Shown here one piece after another: positions 23,747-36,400 of a DNA stretch of 64,000 bases. The notes under the pieces are model-generated. The model was not told the DNA's origin. It saw only the letters and a list, made by a program, of their open reading frames with translations, and searched no databases. Within the stretch, counting starts at the first letter, position 1, and the number at the start of each line of letters is the position of its first letter. The stretch lies in contig VZTI01003931.1 of the NCBI GenBank assembly GCA_013397865.1, positions 496,001 to 560,000 on the forward strand, given 5' to 3'. Both the position numbers and the translations under genes were made by a program. This DNA comes from Struthidea cinerea. Lineage: Eukaryota; Chordata; Aves; Passeriformes; Corcoracidae.

Positions 23747-24421
23747 GCTCGCTGTGGTGCTCGCCTGACAGATCACATTCGTGAACTGAAAGTCATGAAC
23801 CATTTACTTTATGATTTACAGAACTATGTACAAGACAAACCCTTTAGAGCGGTGCAGGCTCTGCGACATGACACCCATTTGTTACAGACATACTTTACAG
23901 CCTGTCGAACCCGCCTTTGCAAAGGGCACGAATTAGGAAGTGACCGTATAAAGACAGAGATGCAGGTGAAGCAAATGATAACTTACGGGAGAACTCACCT
24001 TAAATGCAGAAAAAATGGCCAAGATACTTGGTTGAAAAAGATCCCAAACCATTAGGGCACCAAGTTCTACCCTGACAGGTTTTATGATGACAAACTTGGC
24101 AATTTGGAACATTTCATGGAACAATTGTATAAAATATTATGTTATAGCTGCAAAATTAATCTAGGAGGAAACTGTCGTTCACTTGGGCATATGTAAACAG
24201 AATGAAAAATGTGTCAACTGTAATACATATGAGAATAGTAAGAATGAGTTTTCTAGAATATAATTTAAACACAAAACTGCATTTTAAGTGATACATTTTA
24301 GATGATAATTTAAATGGAGTGGTCAAAATTAAGACCTACATTTCATGTAAACATTCATATTTATAAATAAATTAAGAAAAAAAGAAAAAAGGAAAAAGAA
24401 GGAGAAAAAAAAAAAAAAAAG
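23747..24421 (+). pseudogene. Coding remnant of unknown parent, probably a processed pseudogene
   Basis: One plus-strand frame runs from 23747 to a TAA at 24194-24196, with a single internal TAG at 24053-24055. It reads like protein: DHIRELKVMNHLLYDLQNYV, KPFRAVQALRHDTHLLQTYF before the stop, and GTKFYPDRFYDDKLGNLEHF after it. An AATAAA at 24366-24371 is followed by an A-rich tract to about 24421. The coding block with stop, polyadenylation signal and A tail looks like a 5'-truncated processed copy. It lies between the NEK10 promoter and the end of SLC4A7. I do not recognise the parent. It could instead be an exon of an unannotated plus-strand gene. Confidence 0.5.
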
Positions 24422-27360
24422 AGGGACTTCCTGAGGTGGCTCTGCAGCCAGGTACACAGTAGCAACTAAGCTCCATTCCAGGAAACCAAGGCATCTATAA
24501 AAAGTGCAGGGTAGTACATTTTCCTCTGTTGGAATGGAAATCCATTGGCGTAGTTTTTACAGGGCTTAAGCCCTATGAAAAAAAAAAAAAATCAGTGCAC
24601 AGCAATTATCACTGCTCTTTTGCATCCATTAAGGCAAAACATGTATCTACATACAATAAACTATATCCTTAGCTGTTTTAATACTATGTGTGATTTTAAA
24701 GCAGAGAAGGTATAAAATGAGCAGTGAATCACTTAACCATACGTTAGCAACAGGGATTTATGCACTTAATACCAGACCTCCTCCTGTTCATATGGGAAGA
24801 AAGTGCAAGTATAACTATTGCCCAAGAACACTGGAACTAAAGGTCACTGTAAACTAGTTTGCCAAGTCATGGTATTTCTGGCACTGATTAAAATATCTAC
24901 ACAATTAAATAAATACTGTGATTAGACTTGTGGGGCTTTGGTTTTGTTTCCTTTGAACTTTACTCAAAATATACCCACTTCCTGTAATATTGACCAAAAC
25001 TTAACCCTTCTGAAGTAGAAGCCAAATACAAGGTGTGCAGTACCATGGAACCCTGATTTCCAGCATTAAAGAGTTAGAAATCCATGAGGCTTCTAGTAAT
25101 TTTTTGGGTCTTTGGAAACTATTGCAAGACTGTGAACATGAAGCGTAAAATACTACTGAGAGGTCAAAAGTACTGTGTTGTGGGTGATGCTACATAAAAT
25201 GCTCAAAATATCTCTTCCCTCCTTGATTCAGAGCAAGAGGTACTTAGTAGTCAACTACTGACATGCAGACGGTGTTGTTTGGGGTTTTTTTAAATGATGT
25301 AGAACGTTTTGAGAAACCATGTGCTATAGTTTCACTGTATCTCAGTTTGATCAGAGGGAAAACATGGGTTATCTTCTGAAAGAGCACGAAGTCAAACTAA
25401 GGCACAAGCTACACTATTATCTAAGAATGCAGGTCATTACACAGTATTGGTCAAACTGGTAATGTAGACCTCACTTGCTTTGCCACTGACCTGAGCCTTT
25501 GTTATGACAGTTTGGATACCATTATTCGTATTGCTGTACACTACAATTTCCTTTGTTTAAACTGTCTTCTCGGAATTCAGTCAAATGAAAAAAGGAAAGA
25601 AAAAAAATGTTAAATAATTGCATTACATTTAAAGGGAACAGTAACAGTCCATGTAATGTAAATACTATTTTGAAATGTTTCTATTTCTTCCCACTGATTG
25701 CTTTATTTTTGTAATATACAATTACCTTCTCTACAGGTGACACTTGGCTGAAGAGCACCAAAATTCCACCTCAAGTGGTAGTTTCAGAAAAAGTCTGCCC
25801 TCCTCCAGAATCAGCTCCTTTTGCAATAGTTGAGAATTTTATCACCTGGTCCATGGTAAAACTCCCAACTCTGCCAAAAGCAGAATTAAGCAAACAGCAT
25901 CTTCTAATATTAAATGAGCACAGATTCTAATAAAAGCCATTGTAAAGCATCCGGAAAGGGTTAGCGGCAATTCAGAATGTAAAGAGATAATGTTGGAAAT
26001 TAAAGCCAAAAAAAACTAAGGCATAAGGCAAAAAAATATTAAGAATGGACACTGTGCAGGTAAGTGATCAAGATTTTCATTTATATATAAAATTCTCATT
26101 ATTTCAAATATTATAATGTTAAACACTAGAACTTGAAAATGTAAATACAATAAATGCACTGACTGCATCTTTATCAGTGGAGTCCCCAAAAAATCCCATT
26201 TACTTTAATAAATGAATATTTATTTTTTCAATTCATCTCACATGATAAAAATTTATACTAATTCAAATAAATAAAGTGTTTAAAAATAAGTTGGTGTGCT
26301 ATCATATATGCCCTTTACAACAGAGAGGATCAGAACTGTACATACAAATACCACAAGCAATTAGATATCCATAAAATAATACTGATCATAAACCTATTCC
26401 AGAATTGAACTACAACTAATTTAACCAAATACATAGTAAAATTAAAAATTTATTAACCAAGAAATATATTTGATGAAGATATGAAATACTCTAAAATCTT
26501 AGAGCTGAGGAAATCAGACTCTGAAAATCTATGGGAAAAAATGTAAGCAAAAACAGGAAGAAAAGAATTCAAGAGTACTGACGTGGTAAGTACTTATAAC
26601 TTCCTATAGACCAATTGCTGCCTGTAAATCCAATTTATATTGTGTAAACATGGAGTGTCCAGAATGGCAAATACTTACTTGGGACTGTAACTACCATTAC
26701 TGCACTCATACTGTTACTGGACAATAATGAAAATTCAAGAGAATTCAAAAACAGAAAGCAAGCAGCACACCAGGGTATTTAGAAACATTTTAAGGCTTAA
26801 CTAACCACCTGACTTAGGGCTCTACACCATTTCTGTAGAATAGGAGAGACAGAATCCAGAAAACACTAGCATGAGTGGAGACATAAAACACAGTAGTTCT
26901 TGTCAACAGCACATTAATATTTGTTCTATGAAACCACGAAAAACTATACCCTGCAAAAACAAGCACTAATTGCCTGCATGGAAAACAAAACTTCTGTAGC
27001 ACACATTATAAACAGAGGTATTGCAAAATTTTAAGCAATGTGGACCAGTAATCATCAGCAAAAGCTGATGTAACTTTTATGCACATATTGATTATTGAAA
27101 ATAATAAGCATTCATTACAGTCTTCCTATTTAAAAATGAAAATAAAATTTCCAATAAAATAAATAGCTGAAGTGTGATTACCACTCATCTTATTTGTTGG
27201 GAAAATCTTCGCATTATGCAAGCATATCTACAGTGCCCTAAACAATGGCAGAAATTAAATATATGTTGCTCCTTAAATTGGAAATCACACTTCCATGGTA
27301 TAATATCCTACAGTGATATATACACACACACAAATGCACGCAATTCTCATTGGTTCCATT
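24422..27360 (-). other. SLC4A7 3' untranslated region and intergenic sequence
   Basis: Everything left of the SLC4A7 stop on the minus strand has no further exon. Mammalian SLC4A7 has a 3' UTR of several kilobases, so much of this is probably UTR. Minus-strand AATAAA motifs occur at 26449-26454, 26219-26224 and 25702-25707. Which one is used cannot be told. A plus-strand open frame at 25715-25930 overlaps this region. Confidence 0.6.
25715..25930 (+). other. Plus-strand open frame of 71 codons, unrecognised
   Basis: The frame opens after TAA at 25712-25714 and ends in TAA at 25928-25930. It contains DTWLKSTKIPPQVVVSEK, CPPPESAPFAIVENFITW and KLPTLPKAELSK, which is protein-like. A good 3' splice site (ttaccttctctacag, to 25736) lies inside it. 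There is no upstream Met. It is antisense to the presumed SLC4A7 3' UTR. It could be an exon, a retrocopy fragment or chance. Confidence 0.3.
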
Positions 27361-27442
27361 CTACAAAGATGTTTCAGCATCCACATATCTCACAACATGT
27401 GAATTTTCCACTTCGATTTTCACACTTTCTGGTTTTTCAGGG
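27361..27442 (-). CDS. SLC4A7: SLC4A7 last coding exon, PDZ ligand ETSL and stop
   Basis: Acceptor gttttcaaacag. The exon reads S-P-E-K-P-E-S-V-K-I-E-V-E-N-S-H-V-V-R-Y, then V-D-A-E-T-S-L and TAG at 27361-27363. The terminal YVDAETSL is identical to mammals and binds PDZ proteins. The part before it (EVENSHVVR) differs clearly from human SFEDEPRKK. Confidence 0.96.
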
Positions 27443-30400
27443 CTGTTTGAAAACAAAGAAGAAAATGTAAGGTTTGGTTCACTTTACAAAAGATTAAATT
27501 TCAAACATTTTATACTTCACAATGAACACTGAAAGTATTTACATAAGGATACTTTGATGATGATGCATTTTGATTGCATTCTAGTAATTGTTAAATACTA
27601 TTCATAGGAACAGTACAAACTTAGAGAAAACACCAATATCTCAATCCATAAATACCATATCCAATTCCACTGCTTTTATTGATTAGAAACTGTTAATGCA
27701 AAGCATCTTTAAAAACAAACAAACAAACCCCCAAGACAGCCTTCAAAACTGTCTAGTTTAAAATACCAAAGAACACATAACAAGCAATATTACTAATACT
27801 TCTTTATTCTTGGGCAGGGAAACCATCTGTTCACAAGAATGGGAGAACATTTCAGTCTGTTCAAAAGGGGAAACCACACTTCCAACAACAGCAGAGGACA
27901 GTAAGAAACCTGTGTAAGTGTCCATTCAAGACCCTAAAGACAAGGGGCGCCTCAACAACTGACACTCTTAGAGACACAGACACTGAACAGTGTCAGACTG
28001 AAGGACAATAAGGAATGTCCCAAAGTAGTTGCAAGTCAGTAGAAGATGAAATGGAACAGCATAAGAGGGAGGATGAGCTTCAGAAGAGATGACACATCTG
28101 TAGAGTAGCTCTTTAAGGAAAAAAATATATTAGAAATTTATGCAAGGAAAAATTCTGGGTTTCCTTAGAAAATACAAGTGTGCTGGGACTCACAGAGTCT
28201 GTAAACTACAATAGATGGTTGAGGTAGAAAGACAAGGCAATCTAGATCAATTCATAAAAGGCGAAAAAAATTAGAAAGTTATCTTTTAAAAAATATATGA
28301 TTTATAATAAGTCATGCCAATCCACACAACATGTCATCTGGAATTATAAAAGACATGCTTCTTTCAAACTGCATTAGTATTTCAATATAAATCTGAAAAT
28401 AGCAGTGCCTACAGGACCATTTTTCCACAGCACTAAATGTCTGTCTGTACCACCAGATGAAGACAGTTATGCAGAAAAACCTTAGCAGAACTGACATGGG
28501 TAATTTATTGGGAATTACTTTTGACTGACCAGTCGTGATCTCTCTGAATCTCAACAGACTGCAAAGAAAGTGTAGCAAATACCTCAAAAGAGCAACCACT
28601 TGAGTTAAGGTTCAAGAAGCCTGCCTTTTAACATTTTCCAGATTAATGCAATATCAGATTGCCAGTTAAAAAGCCAGTGGTTTTTATTTTCCATTTGTAG
28701 TTTTAGCAAGTTCCCTACCAAGATGGAATTTTTACTGTACTAAGCTCAAGCAGGGTATGTTACACAATCAAAGGGAAATGTCTTATAGCAAAACATAACA
28801 AACAGATGGTATAATGAAGGCTAAGCAGAACGAAAAACACTGCAAACCGGTCAGAAGTCTGATTTGCTAGTGTTGCATATAATTCCATACTAACTTAACC
28901 TACTCAGGAAACAGGAAAGTGAGAGATGAAATATAGCTTATAACTGCCTGAAAACCAAATCTAAACATCTTAATTCTTCTGGAAAAAGAAATACAGGCCT
29001 GTATCTCTCCAAGCCTTATATACCCAATGGCTACCACATAATGCACTAGAGTCATCCACAAATTCAGTAATGGCTTTCTGAGAATTTAGCAAGAAAGATT
29101 AAATAAGGAGAGTATACGGACACACATGCTCTGTTATCTCTTAATGCCTCTATTATTTGTCTTCTTGACGGTCTCGCTTGTGTGGTACTCAAGTTTTAAA
29201 AATGTTTTAATTAAACATGTGTTTAACGTTTTAAAAATGTTTAAACAATACAGCCTAGACATTCACTGGAAATGGTGCCTGCACTGATGAGTCTCTCAAG
29301 CTTTTCCTCTTACAATACCTCAAAGCTCTTTCTCTGTCTCCTTCACCCTTGACTGACCTGCTGTTTGGCCAAAACAAAGCATCTTTCCATGCCTAGTTTG
29401 GAGCAATGCACGTGGTGAACAGACAGATGGTATACAAGTGCTAAGTCATTACTAATGTTTCCAAAAGTACCAGAGATGGCTTGAACAGAGCCATGAACAG
29501 AGTATGAACACTCCAGCCTTGGACAGAGTATGAACACTCCCTCCTCACCATGAACATTTTCACTGAGATGTAATTTTATACAAAACCTGACAATTTTGTA
29601 TCTCTGAAATACATCTTCCTCCGACAGAATTGGCTGAAAGGGATCAACCAATAGAAGATGTATACAAGTGACAAGAGGATTGCTTAGGTTTAGTTTTCTG
29701 AGGCAAACATACCCATTCTTCCCCTTCCTACATAAAAATTACTAAGCAATAGCTGCATGGATGTGGAACAGTCCACAGATTCCAGTCCCTATAAATTACA
29801 AGCCTTTCAGGAAGTTGGGGATATTCCACATAAATATTCATGTTTTGGCTTGTTTTCCTTGATAAATTCAGGGAAATTCTTCCCTTGATAGATTCAGCCA
29901 GACAGGGAAGAATTAGGATAGAATAGCAGAATGATTCATCACACACAGACTTTGTTCTTTGATGGGGAGCTCATGAGAAAAAAGGCTACTGGCCAGCACA
30001 GAAGATGTGTGTGAGTTTACAAGGAACGTTCACAGCACTGAGGACTCATGATCTGTCCATGTACTTCATTCAAGTATATTTCGTATTCAGTGAAGATAGT
30101 ATTTGAGACAGGTTTAATTTTTAGATATTAAAAATGAGTTGAGGAAAAGCAATCCAAGCAACCCACTCAACCACAAAAACATAGGGCAGATCCTAGGGCA
30201 GCACAAAGCAATAATGAAAGTGCTGGACTTACCTTTTATTCTCAGTGGAATTTGTATTGTTGAGGATCAAACCACTCCCATGCTCATATACACTCTAGTA
30301 CTTAGAAACCCTAAGCTCACCAGAGTAGTAAACACTTGCATTAAGCAAATAAATAGTAATTTTAAAATTACTATTTAAAATAATACGTTTAATAAAATAG

Positions 30401-33400
30401 TAATAAAATAATTCCTTATAGAAATTGATAAACTTCAAAGAAAAGAGAAGCTCAAATTCTTCTGAAGTAAAAAGTCAGTAACTCAGATTTATAAACCACA
30501 TATACTCATTTTTTTGAGATACATTTCAATAAATACAAGTACAGCTGCTAAACACAAGATGATAGTTAGAAAATGTGTGAGTAATTATAGCTACCTCAGG
30601 TTAGCTCTGGTTACTTTGGCATTCTCAGTATTCATGGCAAGAGCCTTCCACTGTGCAGTTTTGGCCATTTCGTCTGATATGTTTACAACTGAGGGATCAG
30701 TGCTAAAGAATAAACATACTTTCTGGTTAGTATTCAATTCCTTGCAACACTATTATACTTACTGTCACTCATCATTTACATCAGTTGGGCCTTCTTTCAA
30801 TATTTACACAGCCACAAGTTGAGTTCATCTCTTAAAAGTGTACGTCAACAAAAAACTGAAAATTTAACTCACTAGCACTACCATAATTACATAGCACCTC
30901 AAACCAGTTTTCTACATAGATACCAGTAAGATATTGAAAATACTGGAGAGGTAACCTATACCTAACTTCAGAAAATTATTTTGCATCCCCAGAAATAATG
31001 CACTGTTGTGCTAAGGCTTTCATGAATTAGTTACTTTAAGTGGCTTCTAGGAAATAATCAAGAGCAAAAGAGCAAAGGTTAATAAAATTTTAAAAATTCT
31101 GGTGAGATTTGAAACTATTAAAAATCTAGACATTCCAGTTATCTGGACAGATTACAAGTTTTTTTTCTTCCAAAGCCTTATTAGACATTTTGCCAGACCA
31201 CTCCCCTCCCAAGTGCTGCAGAAGATAAGTTTACCCTCACAGATGGTAAGTTTTTAAAGCCTATTTCCACTTTTGTCCTCCACACAGTTACATGTACAGC
31301 AGACTTAGGTGTTGCCTGTAGGTCTGTTTTCTGTTCTATTCCATACTTAAACTTCATAATCTACCCCACGTCATCTGTAAGTTTTTCAAATGGCAGAAAA
31401 AACTTTCAAAGCCATTCTTCCTCAGGGATCCCCACAAGATACAAAGCAGCAGAATACATACAAAACACATGCACAGTTGATGAAATCACAGTTCTACTGT
31501 GAGAGCAATTAGCAACTCAAATTTGTTTTTTAAAAAGCTTTAGCATTTTCATTTGAGTTGCTTAAGTCTGACTAAGCCTGCTCTCAGAATAGACAACAGC
31601 ACTCAGCAGGAATACCTGTCTAATCCAAGTTTCTGCCTATTCCCAGCTCTCATCAGTGTATATCTGGTACTACCCTAGATCCATAAGAAAGGCCAATTAT
31701 TAACCTGGGAACCCTTATTATTAGAGAGGAAAAGAAAACATGTAACCTATTTATCTGTCACATCTTCAGGTTGTGTTGGAACAGTTGAGAATATCAGATA
31801 ACTCAGCTAAATACAACCCCAGTAAGGGAGACACCAACTGAGACAAAAGTCTCCAAAGCTGAAAGAATTTCCATTACTGAAATGCCAGTACTTCTTTTTC
31901 TGGAAGAGAACCTATTCTCACATTTACGTTCAGAAAATTACTTTTAAAGTAAAAATTGCTGCCTATAAAATGGGTTTTTTGTACCACAAAAATTATTGAC
32001 TTTAGCCCTCACTTAGGTAAACCAAAGAATTACACACTTAGATTTCTTCTGAAAAATCCAAGTGGCTGGTAAACACTTGGCTCAACTGATGCTATTAGTT
32101 GCTTAATGCTCAGTATTTCATGCACAGTAGCACACAAATGTTCTGTAGAAACTGACCAAGGACGCTTCTTCACCTTTAGTACAGCTGGTCGAAATTGAGT
32201 CATCTGATCTGTTCAAGATGGTCATGTAAATTTATAATTAAGATGCAGTTTTAAAGAACAATGCAATATAAAAATACTAATGCAGCACCATGAGATGTAT
32301 CTTCATATTTCCTAATCATGGCTAAGTTACAAGCTTGGGAAAAAAAATTATTTCAACTCATACACAACCAACTTAATATAAAGCAAATTACAGCATCTGA
32401 TACAAGAACCTTTAACAGACCAACGTTAATTTATACCTGTATTTCAGGCTTTTTACAGGAAAATCCAGATTTGCTTCTCCATATGCAAGGTGTACACTGT
32501 CATTGTCTGAAAACATTCTCTCTGCTTCCTGTAAATTCCAAGTAAGAAGTTTGAAAAATTACTCGCGCAGCAGAAACCAAAGAAGTATCTCATGCTGACA
32601 GTTATTCCGTAGGGGTAAGAGGCACTTCCCTGTAGCTACTGCAGTTGAATGCAGGAGACAGAGTTTATGACCTTTCCTCTTAGAAGTGTTTTCCTACGGC
32701 AGGGGACATGGGAGACTGCGGAAGGAGGGTGTTACAAGCCTCACAAGGAATTCAAGCTAGGTGGTGTACAGCAAGGCAGGACTTTTAAGGAGAAGTTACA
32801 GAAGCTGTACTACTGTATTACTGGTAACTAGCAGTTGCTTTTAATGACAGCTCCACAAACACACATGAGCAAAATGTCCCTGATACTATGAACACTTTTG
32901 TGACTAATTTAAGCAGAATAAAGAAACCCTACTCCACTACGTCCCTCTCCCTCTCCTTTCTCTCCATTTTCTCTCCTTCTAATCTGACGAAAGACAAAAA
33001 TCCCAACTTTTTTTGTGCTAACAGCTGCTTCTTTCCACTTTGCTTGCTAATTTTCATCACAAATAAGAATCATAGTTCATAACAGCATAATTGAAACAGT
33101 GACTTAATTCCTTAACCACCAGCAACGGTTCCTCTAGTGAAGAATTGCCTCTCATTAGTGAAGAATTTCAAAATGTGTATCCGGTATATAAGGTCATATG
33201 CTCAGGTCACACAAAATTCTTTTAAATTGCTTTAAGTATTTCTCAGTAATTTACAACATGCTCTGTTTGATTGTTTTCACACTTACTTCTTTCTCTTTTA
33301 TCTTTTTGTCATCTTCTGTCTTCTTTTTACTTTCTGGCATAAGATCATCAAGCCAGCTAAGCTCTTTTTTGGTAAAACATAAATCCATGAGCTTGCGAAT

Positions 33401-36400
33401 GAACACTAATGCTAGAACCTAAAGGGAACCACAGACGAAATACTTTATATTAAACTGTTTAAATGAACAAAAATGCACACACACTTTCAGTACACTCAGA
33501 ATCTGTAAGTGAAGCCCTTTTTTCTAGTACTAGATTCTATCTTACCACAAAGTTAAATAATTTCCACTTTCAATGGCTATTCACAACTGAATTGCTTATT
33601 CTCAGGAAATGAGAAGTCTTTGTGTTTCAAAAGTGAACAGCTTGTACTACGGGTTTTTTTTTGTTTCTTTCCCACTCCCTTCTTTCTTAAGGCAGCAAAC
33701 ATCTTCTGAAGAGATCCTGAATAATACATGCAGCCTTGTACAAAAATTATTAACTGGCAAACCAGAAAACTTACCATCATAGGGAAAACAACAGCAGCTG
33801 CAGAGGCTTTAATCACCCACAACAGAACTAGACAAGTAAGCTGAACAACTGTGAAGATATGGACCTTCCAGAGTGGCACATAACGTAGGTAAATCAGGTC
33901 AGGTTGATGTTTGGCAGGCATTCCAAACAGTTTTATACGGTCAAAAAACTGCATGGAAAATAAAATCATTCTTCAGTTAATTATTTTCTGCCTTTCCAGA
34001 AGAAAATAAACATTTTTAGGGGACTACAGAAATATAAACTAATCCCAAATAAAATACTAATGGAGGACACAGAACATTCAAGTGGATAGAACTGGGGGAT
34101 GTTTTGCTCGCATTGTTCCCCCCACAATAATAATGAAAAATTCCAGAATATTTCAGAAAATTTGTTTCTTACAAATTTCTTACACTACTGAAAGAATAAA
34201 TAAAAAAGAACTGACAAGTGAAGACACAATATTGTAAGAACAAATACCTGAACATGATGCTCAGGAAATTATCCTACATGCTATTCAGACAATATGGGAT
34301 AACTGTATTGTGGCTCACATAATGCAGGGTGTTACAGTTTCCTTTTCATTCAGTGTTAAACAAAAGCAAACCGCTCATTAAAATCAGACTTTACCTGAAT
34401 GCCTTTTAATGAAGATACTCCCATATAAAGAAAGACACCGTACAAAACTGGCATTGGAATAAACTGGGGAGGAAAAAACACCCACAGTTAAAAGTGGAAT
34501 CAACATGGCATAAGAGAGCAGTCCGTATCAGTGAAAGGCACAGACCAAGTCATTTTTTACTTTATATTTCACTTAAGTGAAATCTGAGGGCCTTTATTGA
34601 AAAGAATACATATGCATCATGGAGCAGCAAAAAAATCTAGAACTAACATGGCTATCACTAGGATACAAAAGAGGATAAAAAAGTAGTTCTGCCTTTACTG
34701 CCCATTCACTCAATTTTCTAGGTTGCAACCAAGATTTCTATTCATGCTAAGTATGCTGCTTTATGTTGCTATTTGACAGGAACTGTATCAAGACTACTGT
34801 ATTCTGTACAACTTCATGAAATTGCCATATTAAGTTTTACTTTTGAACACTTGCATATCTGGAGCAAACAATACAAAAACCTCACCATACCAACAGAGCT
34901 ACAAAATTCTGCTAATTGTTCAGAGCTAAATTTTGCTCCACTAAGATGATCAATTTAAAGCTTATTAAAGATAATATTTACAATAATTTAAATTGTAATA
35001 TATAATAGACAGCTCATATAATTTTGTACAGTATGATTTTATATTTTTATATAATTTAAAGCTTACTAAGATAACTAAGTTGTCCACTGATTTCAGTGGA
35101 ACTTGCATCAAACCTCTGCAGGGAAGCCTTCCTTGCTCCTGAATTCATTAAGCTTCCAAGTAAAGGACAGCCAAGATACAATGTGAAATCTTAACAAAAA
35201 CTGCTGCTCTCAAGACTGAACAAAAACCTTTATTTAAACAGTGTGGAATAAAACTATGCCTTAGGGATTCATTACTGCATATGTGTGCGTGTATGTGGCT
35301 AGTGTCTTCACTGTAAGTTCTATAATTTGATACAGTATCTTCTACTGCATTAAATCAGTATAAATCCACACATGGAACAAAAGCACAGCAATGGCTTTGT
35401 TCTCCTTACTTCTTTTGAACAATAACAGTCATTCACACTGAAAAAGAAAAACATTTCTTAAAGAGACAAGAGTAATAATTCCATTCCTATTAGCCTGGGT
35501 CCATAAAAAAAAAGTATTAGTTTCTAAGAATCAGATGTTAAAATATGGGGTTTAAAACACTGCTTCAGCAACCAGCACTTTTAATTATTGCTTTTGAGCA
35601 ACAATAAATCTACTGCAGTATTTCTGCTTTTCATTCTGATTATTCGCATTATACAGCTGAGCTCTTGATAACTTTTTAATGAGAGATTATCAAATCTGAA
35701 TACTTATTTTTAATAACTGCTATGGAGTTATTCTTTTCAGACCTTTGCATTCTTTAATAGACATACAAACGGTCAACTATTTAGGATTTATAATATGTAA
35801 CTACTTATTAAACTATAGCTGCATGTTTACAGGATTATTCTTTCCCATTATCTAAATTTAAGAAGCTACATTTCTTACGAAATTGCTTGTGATCTGTCTT
35901 TGTTTAAACAGACTTTTACAAAGTTCTTTAAAGGTACCAGCAGTTATGCAATACCTGCATTTCTGGCAACAAAAAGACAGTTCTTTTGTTTCTCCTTTTA
36001 ACTACTGGATTTGAAACAACAAAGCAGAAGTGGAACAGATTTTAGTAAATCTGAGCAAAAATCCAACTGAACTGAGTAATTTTCTTCCAAAAGAGTCTTT
36101 GAAAAGTGACTAGGAATATAAATTAAGAGCTAAAGTGGAATCTGATGCTACAACACAACCAGCCAAATCACCATTACATTCTGATGACGCATAAGAATCT
36201 TGATTCTCTAAAAATCAAATGAAGTTTAATAAGCTGAAGAACAAGATGTGAACAATGTCATTTCTCCCTTCTAAAGCAATGTTTCTGTTCCTTCTGCTAT
36301 ATTATATTGTATTATATTATATTATATTATATTACTTCTGCTCAAGTAACTTTACATCTTTATCACACTTCTTTTCTCTCTNTTCTCCCTTCTAAAGCAA

